This document shows positions 6,205 to 13,417 of a stretch of 28,547 bases of DNA, one piece after another. How positions within the stretch are numbered: the stretch's first letter is position 1; the number at the start of each line of letters is the position of its first letter. The translations under genes and the position numbers were made by a program. A model generated the notes under the pieces. That model did no database searches, was not told the DNA's origin, and saw only the letters and a program-made list of their open reading frames with translations. The DNA is from Elusimicrobiota bacterium (GTDB lineage: Bacteria; Elusimicrobiota; Elusimicrobia; UBA1565), in contig DMEZ01000053.1 in the NCBI GenBank assembly GCA_003450735.1, positions 38,850 through 67,396 of the forward strand, given 5' to 3'.

Positions 6205-7389
6205 CTATTTCTTCGGCAGGACTTCCCGCGGGTTGATGGGCGTCCCGTTCTTGGTCGCCGCGAAATGCACGTGCGGGCCGGTGGTCATGCCCGTCATGCC
6301 GATGTAGCCGAGCACCTGCCCCGCGCTCACGTACTCGCCCACCCGGACCGTGGGGCCCGCGCGGCCCAGGCCCATGTGGTGGTAGGTGGTGGAGAGCCCC
6401 TCCGGGTGCTGGAGCGTGACGCCGACCCCGCTGGACTGGGTGCCGCCCGCGCGGACCACCTTGCCCGCGTCGAGAGCGAGCAGGGGCGTCCCGTTGGGCG
6501 CGGCGATGTCCATCGCCTTGTGGAAGTGGGGGTAGTAGCGGCCCTTGTAGTTGAAGCCGCCGTAGATGGCCCAGTTGGTCGGGCCGAATTCCTGGGACAC
6601 CCGACCGCCGCCCTTCACCGGCCAGACCTGGCCGCGCTGGATGGGCGGGGAGCCGGCCGGCGGCGGCTGGAAGGGCTGGGAGCTCGCGGCCGCCATCGCG
6701 TCCTCGAAGGGCTTCTCCTCGGCGGCCATCGCCTTCTGCAGCCTCTTGATCTGCTTCTGGACCGCCGAGCCGAGGGCCTTCACCTGCTGGTCGGTCATGT
6801 GGTAGAGGTCGTTGCTCATGTCCATGAGGCCCTTCTTCGCGCCGGAGGTCCCGGCGCCCTCGAAGCCCGCGCCCTTGGCGGAGCCCGAGCCGCTGCGGCC
6901 GAGCGCCGTCCGGGAAGCGCCGGCCTTCATCGTCTTGGACTTCCCCGAAGGGGAGGAGGAGGCGTTCTTGCCGGAGGGCCCGACCCCCGAGAGGAACTCC
7001 TTGCCGGACGCCCCCGCCGCCGACGAGCCGCTCGCGCCGCCCGAATCGGCGCCGCCGGAAGAAGGACCCGGGCCGGGGACCCCCTCGTCCGAGAAGGCCA
7101 GCTCGTCGCTCGGCAGGGGGGCGTCGTAGGCGCTTGGGACGGCCTCCCCCGAGGGAGGTGCTTCGCTCGCCTGAGACGCGGCCGCAGGGGGCGTTCCGGA
7201 GGGAAGGGAGCCGTAGGGCGCGGCCTGGAGGGCGCCGCCGGGGCCGGGCAGGGGCTCGTTCTTGACCGGCATCGACATGTCGTAGCGGAAGGCGCTCTCC
7301 TCGCGCGGGCGCGAAAGGGCCCAGAAGGCGAGCGCGGCGACGAAGAGCGCGCCTGCGGCGTAGAACGGCCAGCGGTTGTTGTCGTTCAT
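6205..7389 (-). CDS. Membrane-anchored M23 family metallopeptidase (LytM-type)
   Basis: The 394-residue product starts with a single membrane segment (residues about 9-25, RWPFYAAGALFVAALAFWAL). A long Gly/Ser/Pro/Ala-rich stalk follows (about 30-200), then a helical stretch (about 205-245). The C-terminal M23 domain covers about 265-390. Its zinc ligands are visible: His290 and Asp294 in HKAMD, and His375 in GPHVHFA, with His373 and the YHHMG His pair (337-338) as catalytic helpers. Such enzymes cut peptidoglycan cross-bridges, or regulate amidases when degenerate. Here the ligands look complete, so activity is likely. The ATG at 7389 lies 2 nt after the glyS stop codon and implies translational coupling. 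The stalk places the domain in the periplasm near the wall. Confidence 0.88.
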   Translation of the reverse strand: MNDNNRWPFYAAGALFVAALAFWALSRPREESAFRYDMSMPVKNEPLPGPGGALQAAPYGSLPSGTPPAAASQASEAPPSGEAVPSAYDAPLPSDELAFSDEGVPGPGPSSGGADSGGASGSSAAGASGKEFLSGVGPSGKNASSSPSGKSKTMKAGASRTALGRSGSGSAKGAGFEGAGTSGAKKGLMDMSNDLYHMTDQQVKALGSAVQKQIKRLQKAMAAEEKPFEDAMAAASSQPFQPPPAGSPPIQRGQVWPVKGGGRVSQEFGPTNWAIYGGFNYKGRYYPHFHKAMDIAAPNGTPLLALDAGKVVRAGGTQSSGVGVTLQHPEGLSTTYHHMGLGRAGPTVRVGEYVSAGQVLGYIGMTGMTTGPHVHFAATKNGTPINPREVLPKK

Positions 7390-7391
7390 GG

Positions 7392-9482
7392 TCAGCTCTG
7401 CACCTGGGAGACGTCCGCGACGGAGCGGAAGAGGCCGACCAGCCTCCCCAGCAGGGCGAGGCGGTTGCCCTGCAGGGCTTTGTCCTCGTCCATCACGTGC
7501 ACGTCGTCGAAGAAGGCGTCGAGCTGGGGCTTGAGGCTCACCAGCGCCCGCAGGGCCGGCTCGAACTCCTCGGCGGCCGACTTCGAGCGCACCTCGGACT
7601 CGACCCTGCAGAGGGCCTCGAAGAGCGCCCGCTCGGCCTCCTCCTTCAGGAGAAGTTTCTGCACCTCGGCGCGGCCGCCGGAGGGCGCCTCCTTGGTGAA
7701 GATGTTGGCCGCGCGCTTGAAGGCCTGGGCCAGGGCCGCGAAGTCGGGCTCGGGGCGCAGGGCGCGGACCGCGGAAAGGCGCTTGTAGGTCCGGGGCAGG
7801 TCGTCGAGGCCGCCCTCCTTGACGGAACGGACCTCGTCGGCCTTGAAGCCCTGGTCGAGGAAGAGCGACTCGGCCCTCTGCCAGAGGAACTCGAGGACCT
7901 CGGCGCGCGCGCGGGCGAGGTCCGCGCCCGCGGCGAGCTTCTGGGCCTCGAGCTGGGCGAAGGCGGCGTCCACGATCTCCGAGGCTCTTACGCGCACCTG
8001 CTTCTCGAGCAGGATGCGCACGACGCCGTTGCCCAGGCGCCGGAGGGCGAAGGGGTCCTCGCTGCCGGTGGGCTTCAAGCCCGCCGAGAAGAGGGCGCAG
8101 ACGGTATCCAGCTTGCCGGCCAACGAGGCGAGCGCGCCCTCGAGGTGGGCGGGGAGGGGGCCCTTCGCCTGGGTCGGGAAGTAGAACTCCTCGAGACCCA
8201 GGGAGACCCGCTCCCCGAGCCCCTCGGCGCGGGCGTAGACCCCGCCCATCGTCCCCTGGAGCTCCGGGAACTCCTTGACCACGTCCGCGACCAGGTCGCA
8301 GTGGCACAGGCGCGCGAGGGCCTGCGCGGCGGCCTCGTCGAAGGAGACCTCCTGGCGCAAACGCTCGCAGAGCCAGCGCACGACGCCCAGGATGCGCTCG
8401 CTCTTGTCGAGCATCGAGCCCAGCCCCTTCTGGAAGCCGACGAGGGCGAGCTTGGCGCGCTTCTGCTCCAGCGTGCTCTCGCGGTCGCGGCGGAAGAAGA
8501 AGCGGGCGTCGCTGAAGCGCGCGCTGAGCACGCGCTGGTAGCCGTCCTGGACGTCCTTCTGCCCCTCGGAGACCCCGTCGCGAACGCCGATGAACTCGGC
8601 GGCGAGCCGGCCGTCGCGGCCCAGCAGGGGGAAGAACCTCAGTTGGGTCTTGAGCACGGTGGTGAGCAGGGACTGCGGGAGCTCGAGGAAGGCCTTGTCG
8701 AAATGCCCCAGCACCGGGACGGGGTGCTCGCAGAGGTTCACGACCTGCTCGACCAGCGCTTCGTCCTCGTCGAGCCGGCCCGAGGAGGCGCCGGCGGCCT
8801 TGCGCAGGCCCTCGAGCATCGCCGCGCGGCGCTCGGCGGGGTCGGCGAGCACGCAGGCATCGCGCAGGGTCTGGAGGTAGCCCTCCGGGGTGAGCGGAAC
8901 GGACGGATAGCCCAGGGCCGCGAGGCCGCGGGTCCTGGCGCCGGACTGGACCCCGGCGAGTTGGAAGGGCACGACCTTGCCGCCCAGGAGGGCGACGAGG
9001 GTGCGGATGGGGCGGCCGAAGCGGAAGCGGCTCTCTTCCCACTCGAGGGTCTTGGGGAACTCGATGCCGGCGACGAGGGCCGGGAACACCCGTTCGAGCA
9101 CCTTGGGCGCGCCCTCGCCGGGCAGGGTCTTGCGGGCGCAGAGCACCTCGCCCTTGGGGGTCGTCTTGGTCTCGAGCTCCTCGGGCTTCACGCCCTGGGC
9201 CTTCGCGAAGCCGAGCGCCTGCGGGGTGAAGGCGCCCTGCGCGTCCTTGAGCAGGCGGGCCGGCGGGCCGGAGGCCTCGCGCACGGCGGCTTCGGAGCGG
9301 TCTTGGACATCTTCGATGACGAGGGCGAGGCGCATGGGCGTCCCGAAGACGCGGATCGCTCCGTGCGGGAGGCGCTCGGCCTTGAGCAGCTCGAGCGCGA
9401 GGCGCTCCATCTGGCGCAGGGCCGGCGGAACGAAACGGGCGGGGAGGGACTCGACGCCGATCTCGAGCAGGGCGTTCTTCAT
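7392..9482 (-). CDS. glyS: Glycine--tRNA ligase beta subunit
   Basis: The 696-residue product opens MKNALLEIGVESLPARFVPPAL, the characteristic N-terminus of bacterial GlyRS beta. It matches the usual length of about 690. Family landmarks include SGPPARLLKDAQGAFTPQALGFAKAQG, the TTVLKTQLRFFPL segment and VGVRDG-like FIGVRDGVSEG. A helical C-terminal anticodon-binding region closes the protein. With GlyQ it forms the alpha2beta2 enzyme that charges tRNA-Gly with glycine; beta mainly recognises the tRNA. Its ATG overlaps the glyQ stop as ATGA (9482-9479), and the M23 peptidase gene follows 2 nt after its stop. Confidence 0.96.
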   Translation of the reverse strand: MKNALLEIGVESLPARFVPPALRQMERLALELLKAERLPHGAIRVFGTPMRLALVIEDVQDRSEAAVREASGPPARLLKDAQGAFTPQALGFAKAQGVKPEELETKTTPKGEVLCARKTLPGEGAPKVLERVFPALVAGIEFPKTLEWEESRFRFGRPIRTLVALLGGKVVPFQLAGVQSGARTRGLAALGYPSVPLTPEGYLQTLRDACVLADPAERRAAMLEGLRKAAGASSGRLDEDEALVEQVVNLCEHPVPVLGHFDKAFLELPQSLLTTVLKTQLRFFPLLGRDGRLAAEFIGVRDGVSEGQKDVQDGYQRVLSARFSDARFFFRRDRESTLEQKRAKLALVGFQKGLGSMLDKSERILGVVRWLCERLRQEVSFDEAAAQALARLCHCDLVADVVKEFPELQGTMGGVYARAEGLGERVSLGLEEFYFPTQAKGPLPAHLEGALASLAGKLDTVCALFSAGLKPTGSEDPFALRRLGNGVVRILLEKQVRVRASEIVDAAFAQLEAQKLAAGADLARARAEVLEFLWQRAESLFLDQGFKADEVRSVKEGGLDDLPRTYKRLSAVRALRPEPDFAALAQAFKRAANIFTKEAPSGGRAEVQKLLLKEEAERALFEALCRVESEVRSKSAAEEFEPALRALVSLKPQLDAFFDDVHVMDEDKALQGNRLALLGRLVGLFRSVADVSQVQS

Positions 9483-10351
9483 CGGGCGGCCTCCTCGGCC
9501 TTCTCGCCGGGCTTGCCCTCGGCGAGGTAGGCCGTGATGACCTTCTTGGCGGCGCCGCGCACGCGGCCGATGAAGCGCGCCCGCTCCGAGACGGAGATGG
9601 CGCCGCGGGCGTCGAGGAGGTTGAAGAGGTGCGAGCACTTGAGGGCCATGTCGTAGGCGGGCAGGGCGAGGTTCCTCGCGCAGAGGGCGGCGCACTCACC
9701 CTCGCAGTCGTCGAAGTGGCGGTGGAGCATCGCGACGTCGGCGTGCTCGAAGTTGTAGGGGGAGTACTCCCGCTCCTGGCGCAGGTGGAGGTCCCCGTAG
9801 GTGACCTCGCCGTTGTAGGCCAGGTCGTAGACGTTGTCCTTCTTCTGGGAGTACATCGCGAGCCGCTCGAGGCCGTAGGTGATCTCGACCGAGACCGGGA
9901 AGAGGGGGAGCCCGCCCATCTGCTGGAAGTAGGTGAACTGGGTCACCTCCATCCCGTCGAGCCACACCTCCCAGCCCACGCCCGCCGCGCCCAGGGTGGG
10001 GGACTCCCAGTCGTCCTCGACCCAGCGCACGTCGTGGAGCTTGGGGTCGATGCCGATGGCCTTCAGCGAGCGCAGGTAGAGGGCCTGCACGTCCGCGGGG
10101 GCCGGCTTGAGGAGTACCTGGTACTGGAAGTACTTCGCCAGGCGGTTGGGGTTGTCCCCGTAGCGTCCGTCGGTGGGGCGGCGGGAGGGCTCGACGTAGG
10201 CGGCGCGGGTCGGCTTGCTTCCCAGCACCCCGAAGAACGTGGCGGGGTTGAAGGTGCCGGCGCCCTTCTCCTGGTCGTAGGGCTGGACGATCAGGCAGCC
10301 CTCCTTGGCCCAGAAGCGCTGGAGGTTCATGATGAGGTCTTGGAAGTTCAT
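9479..10351 (-). CDS. glyQ: Glycine--tRNA ligase alpha subunit
   Basis: The 290-residue product begins MNFQDLIMNLQRFWAKEGC and contains the hallmark stretches of the GlyRS alpha catalytic subunit: QPYDQEKGAGTFNPATFFGVLG, YVEPSRRPTDGRYGDNPNR, WEVWLDGMEVTQFTYFQQMG and ITYGLERLAMY. It carries the class II active site that activates glycine with ATP. Length is normal. The ATG at 10351 overlaps the recO TGA as ATGA, and its own TGA overlaps the glyS ATG, so recO-glyQ-glyS are translationally coupled. The frame can be read open upstream to 11047, but that part lies over recO and is a shadow. Confidence 0.97.
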   Translation of the reverse strand: MNFQDLIMNLQRFWAKEGCLIVQPYDQEKGAGTFNPATFFGVLGSKPTRAAYVEPSRRPTDGRYGDNPNRLAKYFQYQVLLKPAPADVQALYLRSLKAIGIDPKLHDVRWVEDDWESPTLGAAGVGWEVWLDGMEVTQFTYFQQMGGLPLFPVSVEITYGLERLAMYSQKKDNVYDLAYNGEVTYGDLHLRQEREYSPYNFEHADVAMLHRHFDDCEGECAALCARNLALPAYDMALKCSHLFNLLDARGAISVSERARFIGRVRGAAKKVITAYLAEGKPGEKAEEAAR

Positions 10352-11061
10352 AGGGTTCTCGCGGATGCGGCGATCTCGGCCCGGACCCGGGGGGTCTTCA
10401 GGGGCCGATCGATCAGGCGCTCGACGCTGCGCTGGAGATAGGATTCGAGGCGGGAGAGGCGTTCGGGGTCCTCGGGCAGGGCGGCCACTTCCGGCAGGGA
10501 GGCCGCATGCAGGCGCTCCCAGAGGCCCTGATGCTCCGCGGACACCGGCAGGGACCCGACGCCGAAGCCCGCCGACTCCAGCAGCCTCAGCGCGAAGGCC
10601 GCGCCCAGCCAGGCCGCCGAGGCCTCGGAGGGGGCCTGCTCCAGCTCGTGGAGGGCCGATTCGATCAGGGCGTGCTTGTCGAGGTTCGGCTGGGCGAGGG
10701 GGGTCAGGCGGTCGAGCAGTTCGCAGAGCTCGAGGCCGCGCAGCAGCTTCGGCAGGCTGGCGCGCAGGAGGGGGAAGGTGGAGAGGAGCGCCCCGCCGAC
10801 GCAGAGCGCGGCGCCGCCCTCGGCTTGGCCGCCATGCGGCACGCGCAGGTGCAGGCGGAACTCGGCCGAGGTCAGCGGCTCCGAGAGGGCTTTCAGCTTC
10901 CCCTGCGGGCGGTTGACCCCGATGAAGCGCACGGGCAGCTTGCCGTGCTCGGCGGTATAGATCACGCAAAGGCGGTCGTTCTCGCCCAGGAGGCCCCGGC
11001 GCAAGACCACGCCGGAGGTCACGGAAATGCGGCTCCGGCTGCGCCAACGGCGCAAAGCCAC
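10348..11061 (-). CDS. recO: DNA repair protein RecO
   Basis: This 237-residue protein fits RecO in length and layout. An N-terminal OB-fold segment contains SGVVLRRGLLGENDRLCVIYTAEHGK, the family opening. A helical middle and C-terminal region follow (LSTFPLLRASLPKLLRGLELCELLDRLTP). RecO loads RecA at SSB-coated gaps and anneals single strands within the RecF pathway. The Cys4 zinc site of some RecO proteins is not visible. The start is GTG at 11061, 3 nt after the preceding gene's stop. The stop overlaps the glyQ start. A slightly later start is possible because the first ten residues (ALRRWRSRSR) are not family-typical. Confidence 0.85.
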   Translation of the reverse strand: MALRRWRSRSRISVTSGVVLRRGLLGENDRLCVIYTAEHGKLPVRFIGVNRPQGKLKALSEPLTSAEFRLHLRVPHGGQAEGGAALCVGGALLSTFPLLRASLPKLLRGLELCELLDRLTPLAQPNLDKHALIESALHELEQAPSEASAAWLGAAFALRLLESAGFGVGSLPVSAEHQGLWERLHAASLPEVAALPEDPERLSRLESYLQRSVERLIDRPLKTPRVRAEIAASARTL

Positions 11062-11064
11062 GGC

Positions 11065-11433
11065 TCAGTTCCTGTCGTACGACAGCGGGAGCTGGATCTC
11101 GGCGCCGACGAGCAGCTTCAGCATCCGGTCGTAGAAGCCGCTCGGCTTGCGGCAGAACAGCCGCCGCACGCCGGGGGAGAGGCCCTCGATCATCGGGGCG
11201 ACCGAGTCGGTCGGATGGCCCAAGAGGAGGAAGTACTTCTCCTCGAAGGGGAGGGCCTGGTAGAGGGCCAACGCCGGCTCGGCGTCCATCAGCTTGAAGA
11301 GGACGAGCTTCTCCAGGGGCTTGAGCCGCGTCCAGGAGAGGGCCATCTCCTCGGCCTTCGCGCGCGCGAGCGTCGCGCTCAGGCGCGCGTAGCGCTTGGC
11401 CGAGATGAGCTTGCGGTAGGCGGCGAGGTTCAT
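11065..11433 (-). CDS. Small protein resembling an MgtE N-terminal (superhelical) domain
   Basis: The 122-residue product is all-helical by composition. Its short repeated pattern (KPLEKLVLFKLMDAEPALALYQALPFEEKYFLLLGHPTDSVAPMIEGL) resembles the intracellular MgtE N domain, also related to FliG-type superhelices. No membrane segment or CBS domain follows, so it is a stand-alone helical domain rather than a magnesium channel. A scaffold or adaptor role is possible. The ATG at 11433 comes 8 nt after the response regulator's stop, and GGGGAGG abuts it directly with almost no spacing. It lies between a response regulator and recO in one operon. The resemblance is by eye and moderate, and no function is known. 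Confidence 0.7.
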   Translation of the reverse strand: MNLAAYRKLISAKRYARLSATLARAKAEEMALSWTRLKPLEKLVLFKLMDAEPALALYQALPFEEKYFLLLGHPTDSVAPMIEGLSPGVRRLFCRKPSGFYDRMLKLLVGAEIQLPLSYDRN

Positions 11434-11441
11434 CCTCCCCT

Positions 11442-12137
11442 TCAGGAGGCCGCCTGCTCCTCGGCCGTGATGAGGCCCATCTCGATGCCCTTCACGACGG
11501 CTTCGGTCCGGTTGCTCACGTTGAGCTTCTGGAAGATGCTGTTGAGGTGGTTCTTGATCGTCTTGACGCTGCAGTCGAGCGCCGCGGCGATCTCCTTGTT
11601 GGAGAGGCCCGTGCCCAGGGAGGCGAGGACCTTGATCTCCGTCTTGGTCAAAGCCGTCGGGGCCGAGTCGGTGCCCGAGAGGGCCTTCGAGCGCAGGCCC
11701 TCGAGGAGCTTGCCCATGACGCCCTGCGGGATCATCACGCCTTCGTTGGCGAAGGTCTTGAGCGCGCGGATGAGCTCGACGGCGGGCAGCATCTTCGAGA
11801 GGTAGCCGTTCGCGCCGGCCGAGATGGCCTCGAGGACGTGGGCCTCGTCCTCGTAGGAGGAGAGGATGAGGATGTTGGTGTCCGGGCACTCCGCGCGGAT
11901 CTGGCGGGTGGCCGAGATGCCGTCCATCTTCGGGAGCTTGATGTCCATGAGGATGACGCTGGGCTTGAGCTTCTTGGCCTTGGCGACGGCCTCCAGGCCG
12001 TCGACGGCCTCGCCGATGACGGAGAGGTCCTTCTCGTCCTCGAGGACGTCCTTGATGCCTTCGCGGAAAAGCGTCTGGTCGTCGGCGATGAGGACGGTGA
12101 TCTTCTTCTGCTTCGTCGCGGCCTGTTTCGGTGGCAT
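11442..12137 (-). CDS. NarL/FixJ-type response regulator
   Basis: The 231-residue product has an N-terminal receiver domain and a C-terminal LuxR-type helix-turn-helix. Receiver residues are all visible: acidic pair Asp19-Asp20 (IADDQ), phospho-acceptor Asp65 (VILMDIKLPKMDG), Ser93/94 (LILSSYED) and Lys115 (GYLSKML). The HTH spans about 165-225 (LTKTEIKVLASLGTGLSNKEIAAALDCSVKTIKNHLNSIFQKL). Phosphorylation should switch it as a transcription factor, but no histidine kinase is in the window, so it is an orphan here. The ATG at 12137 is preferred over the adjacent TTG at 12140 because GGAGGG then sits 5 nt upstream. It is the first gene of the recO-glyQS-M23 operon. Confidence 0.93.
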   Translation of the reverse strand: MPPKQAATKQKKITVLIADDQTLFREGIKDVLEDEKDLSVIGEAVDGLEAVAKAKKLKPSVILMDIKLPKMDGISATRQIRAECPDTNILILSSYEDEAHVLEAISAGANGYLSKMLPAVELIRALKTFANEGVMIPQGVMGKLLEGLRSKALSGTDSAPTALTKTEIKVLASLGTGLSNKEIAAALDCSVKTIKNHLNSIFQKLNVSNRTEAVVKGIEMGLITAEEQAAS

Positions 12138-12196
12138 CAATCCCTCCGGATATGGTTGCCGTCTTCCAACTCGAACGGCTCAGCGTCCAGCAGGTA

Positions 12197-12227
12197 AATA
12201 TAACATATCGTGCGAACGGATTGGCAA
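12197..12227 (-). promoter_or_regulatory. Candidate promoter for the response regulator-recO-glyQS operon
   Basis: On the minus strand TTGCCA (12227-12222, 5 of 6 to TTGACA) and TATATT (12202-12197, 5 of 6 to TATAAT) are separated by 19 bp, somewhat long. The region is the only AT-rich stretch in the 95-bp gap between the SGNH gene's end and the regulator's start. Confidence 0.5.
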
Positions 12228-12232
12228 GGGGG

Positions 12233-13417
12233 TCAGGGGAGGCTCTCCGAAAGGATGTCCGCCACGGCCCGGTGACCGTCTTCCGTCCAGTGCAGATTGA
12301 CGGGGTAGTAGAGGGACGCTCCGCCGCGCGCGCGCAGCCCTGGCGCCAGGTCGACGAAGTCCGCGCCGACCCCGGCGGCGATAGCCGACAGGATGCGGGT
12401 CGGGGCCTCCTTGTCGTATCTCGCGCCGTCCGGGAGGGGGGGCGCCTCGTCAAGGAAGCGACGCCAGAGTCGGGGGGCCACCTGCACGGGGGAAGGGACC
12501 GCCGCGATGGTCAGCTTTGCCCCGCTCCGCCGGACGTCTTCGGCGAGGAGCGAGAGGAGGCCGGAGAGGGCGCTCCACAGCGGGACGAGGTCCGGGTCCG
12601 TCGGATCGCGGTAGAGAGGAGGCTCCCACGCGTGGCCGGGCCGCATCCTCGGGAGCCAGGCGCGCCGCTCAAGGGCTTCCCGGAGGACGCTCGAGCGCGC
12701 GGCCGCCGAGAGCAGGGCGCAGAAGAGGTCCGAGCGGGCGATGAGCCGGCGGACGGGCTCGGGCGGCGGCTCACCGGCGTACTCATGCGCCCGCTCGTCC
12801 GGCGGGACCCGCGGGACAGGATGGTTGACGATGCGGTAGCGGCCCTTGGCGTCGAAGTCGAAGCGGGGCTTCTCGTACCCGTAGCGCCGGGAGGCCGCGA
12901 CGTCGGCCAGGTCCGTGACGGGCGTGACGAACACCCAGACCTCGTCGGGCTTCCAGAGGCGCCCGCGGCTCCTCCAGAGCAGGTATTCCTGGTCGGTGCC
13001 GTAGCCCGAGACTCCCAGGTTCACGACCTCGAGTGCGCCCTTCGAACGGCGCGCGAGGCGGTCGGTGAAGAGACTCCCGTCGCCGGCGCCGAAACCCCAG
13101 ACGAAAGAGTCTCCCAGCACGACGACCCTCCGCCCGGGCGAGCGCTCGAGCGGGATATCCGGACCGCGGAAGCCGGAGGCGTTCTGGGTGACGCGGCAGC
13201 GGAAATCGGCCCAGGCGTGGTCGGCGCTCACGGAGGGAAGACCTTCCCAACCCAGGGAAGGGTGGTAGCGGCAGAACTTGCCCCGCTCCGATTCCGGCCA
13301 GCGGTTCATGCGCACGGACCCGGCGGCCGCGGGCAGGAGGAGCCGGGCGAGGCCTTCCGCCAGCAGGAGGCCCGCGGCGAGGCCGAGCGCGCTCAGCGCG
13401 GCGAGCCGAAGCCTCAA
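12233..13417 (-). CDS. Membrane-anchored SGNH/GDSL-type hydrolase
   Basis: This 394-residue protein has an N-terminal membrane anchor (residues about 2-30) and an SGNH fold. Block I is VVVLGDSFVWGFGA with nucleophile Ser104. The block II glycine lies in NLGVSGYGTDQEYLL (about 133-147). The C-terminal block is NLHWTEDGH, with His376. In AlgX/AlgJ-like SGNH enzymes that last motif usually reads DxHW; here Asn374 replaces the Asp. Related proteins add or remove acetyl groups on polysaccharides in the periplasm, which is a family-based inference. The start is TTG at 13417, overlapping the upstream gene's TGA as TTGA, with GAGG 7 nt ahead. It is the last gene of a three-gene operon. Confidence 0.8.
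   Translation of the reverse strand: MRLRLAALSALGLAAGLLLAEGLARLLLPAAAGSVRMNRWPESERGKFCRYHPSLGWEGLPSVSADHAWADFRCRVTQNASGFRGPDIPLERSPGRRVVVLGDSFVWGFGAGDGSLFTDRLARRSKGALEVVNLGVSGYGTDQEYLLWRSRGRLWKPDEVWVFVTPVTDLADVAASRRYGYEKPRFDFDAKGRYRIVNHPVPRVPPDERAHEYAGEPPPEPVRRLIARSDLFCALLSAAARSSVLREALERRAWLPRMRPGHAWEPPLYRDPTDPDLVPLWSALSGLLSLLAEDVRRSGAKLTIAAVPSPVQVAPRLWRRFLDEAPPLPDGARYDKEAPTRILSAIAAGVGADFVDLAPGLRARGGASLYYPVNLHWTEDGHRAVADILSESLP

Noticed and set aside
6205..9482. glyS-M23 peptidase gene fusion
   Set aside because: Stop and start codons are distinct (TGA at 7394-7392, ATG at 7389), in different frames; they are coupled neighbours, not a fusion.
7497..9530. Plus-strand frame of 677 residues antisense to glyS
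   Set aside because: Glu/Gly/Leu/Ala-rich shadow with no motif; glyS is certain.
6205..9699. A single 1164-residue minus-strand open frame covering the M23 peptidase and all of glyS
   Set aside because: Only its last 394 residues are protein-like (the M23 peptidase). The rest is Arg/Pro/Gly-rich translation of glyS in the wrong frame, with no stops because of high GC.
11065..12453. A 462-residue minus-strand frame running upstream from the MgtE-N-like gene
   Set aside because: The upstream part overlaps the response regulator out of frame and is low-complexity. The real start is at 11433.
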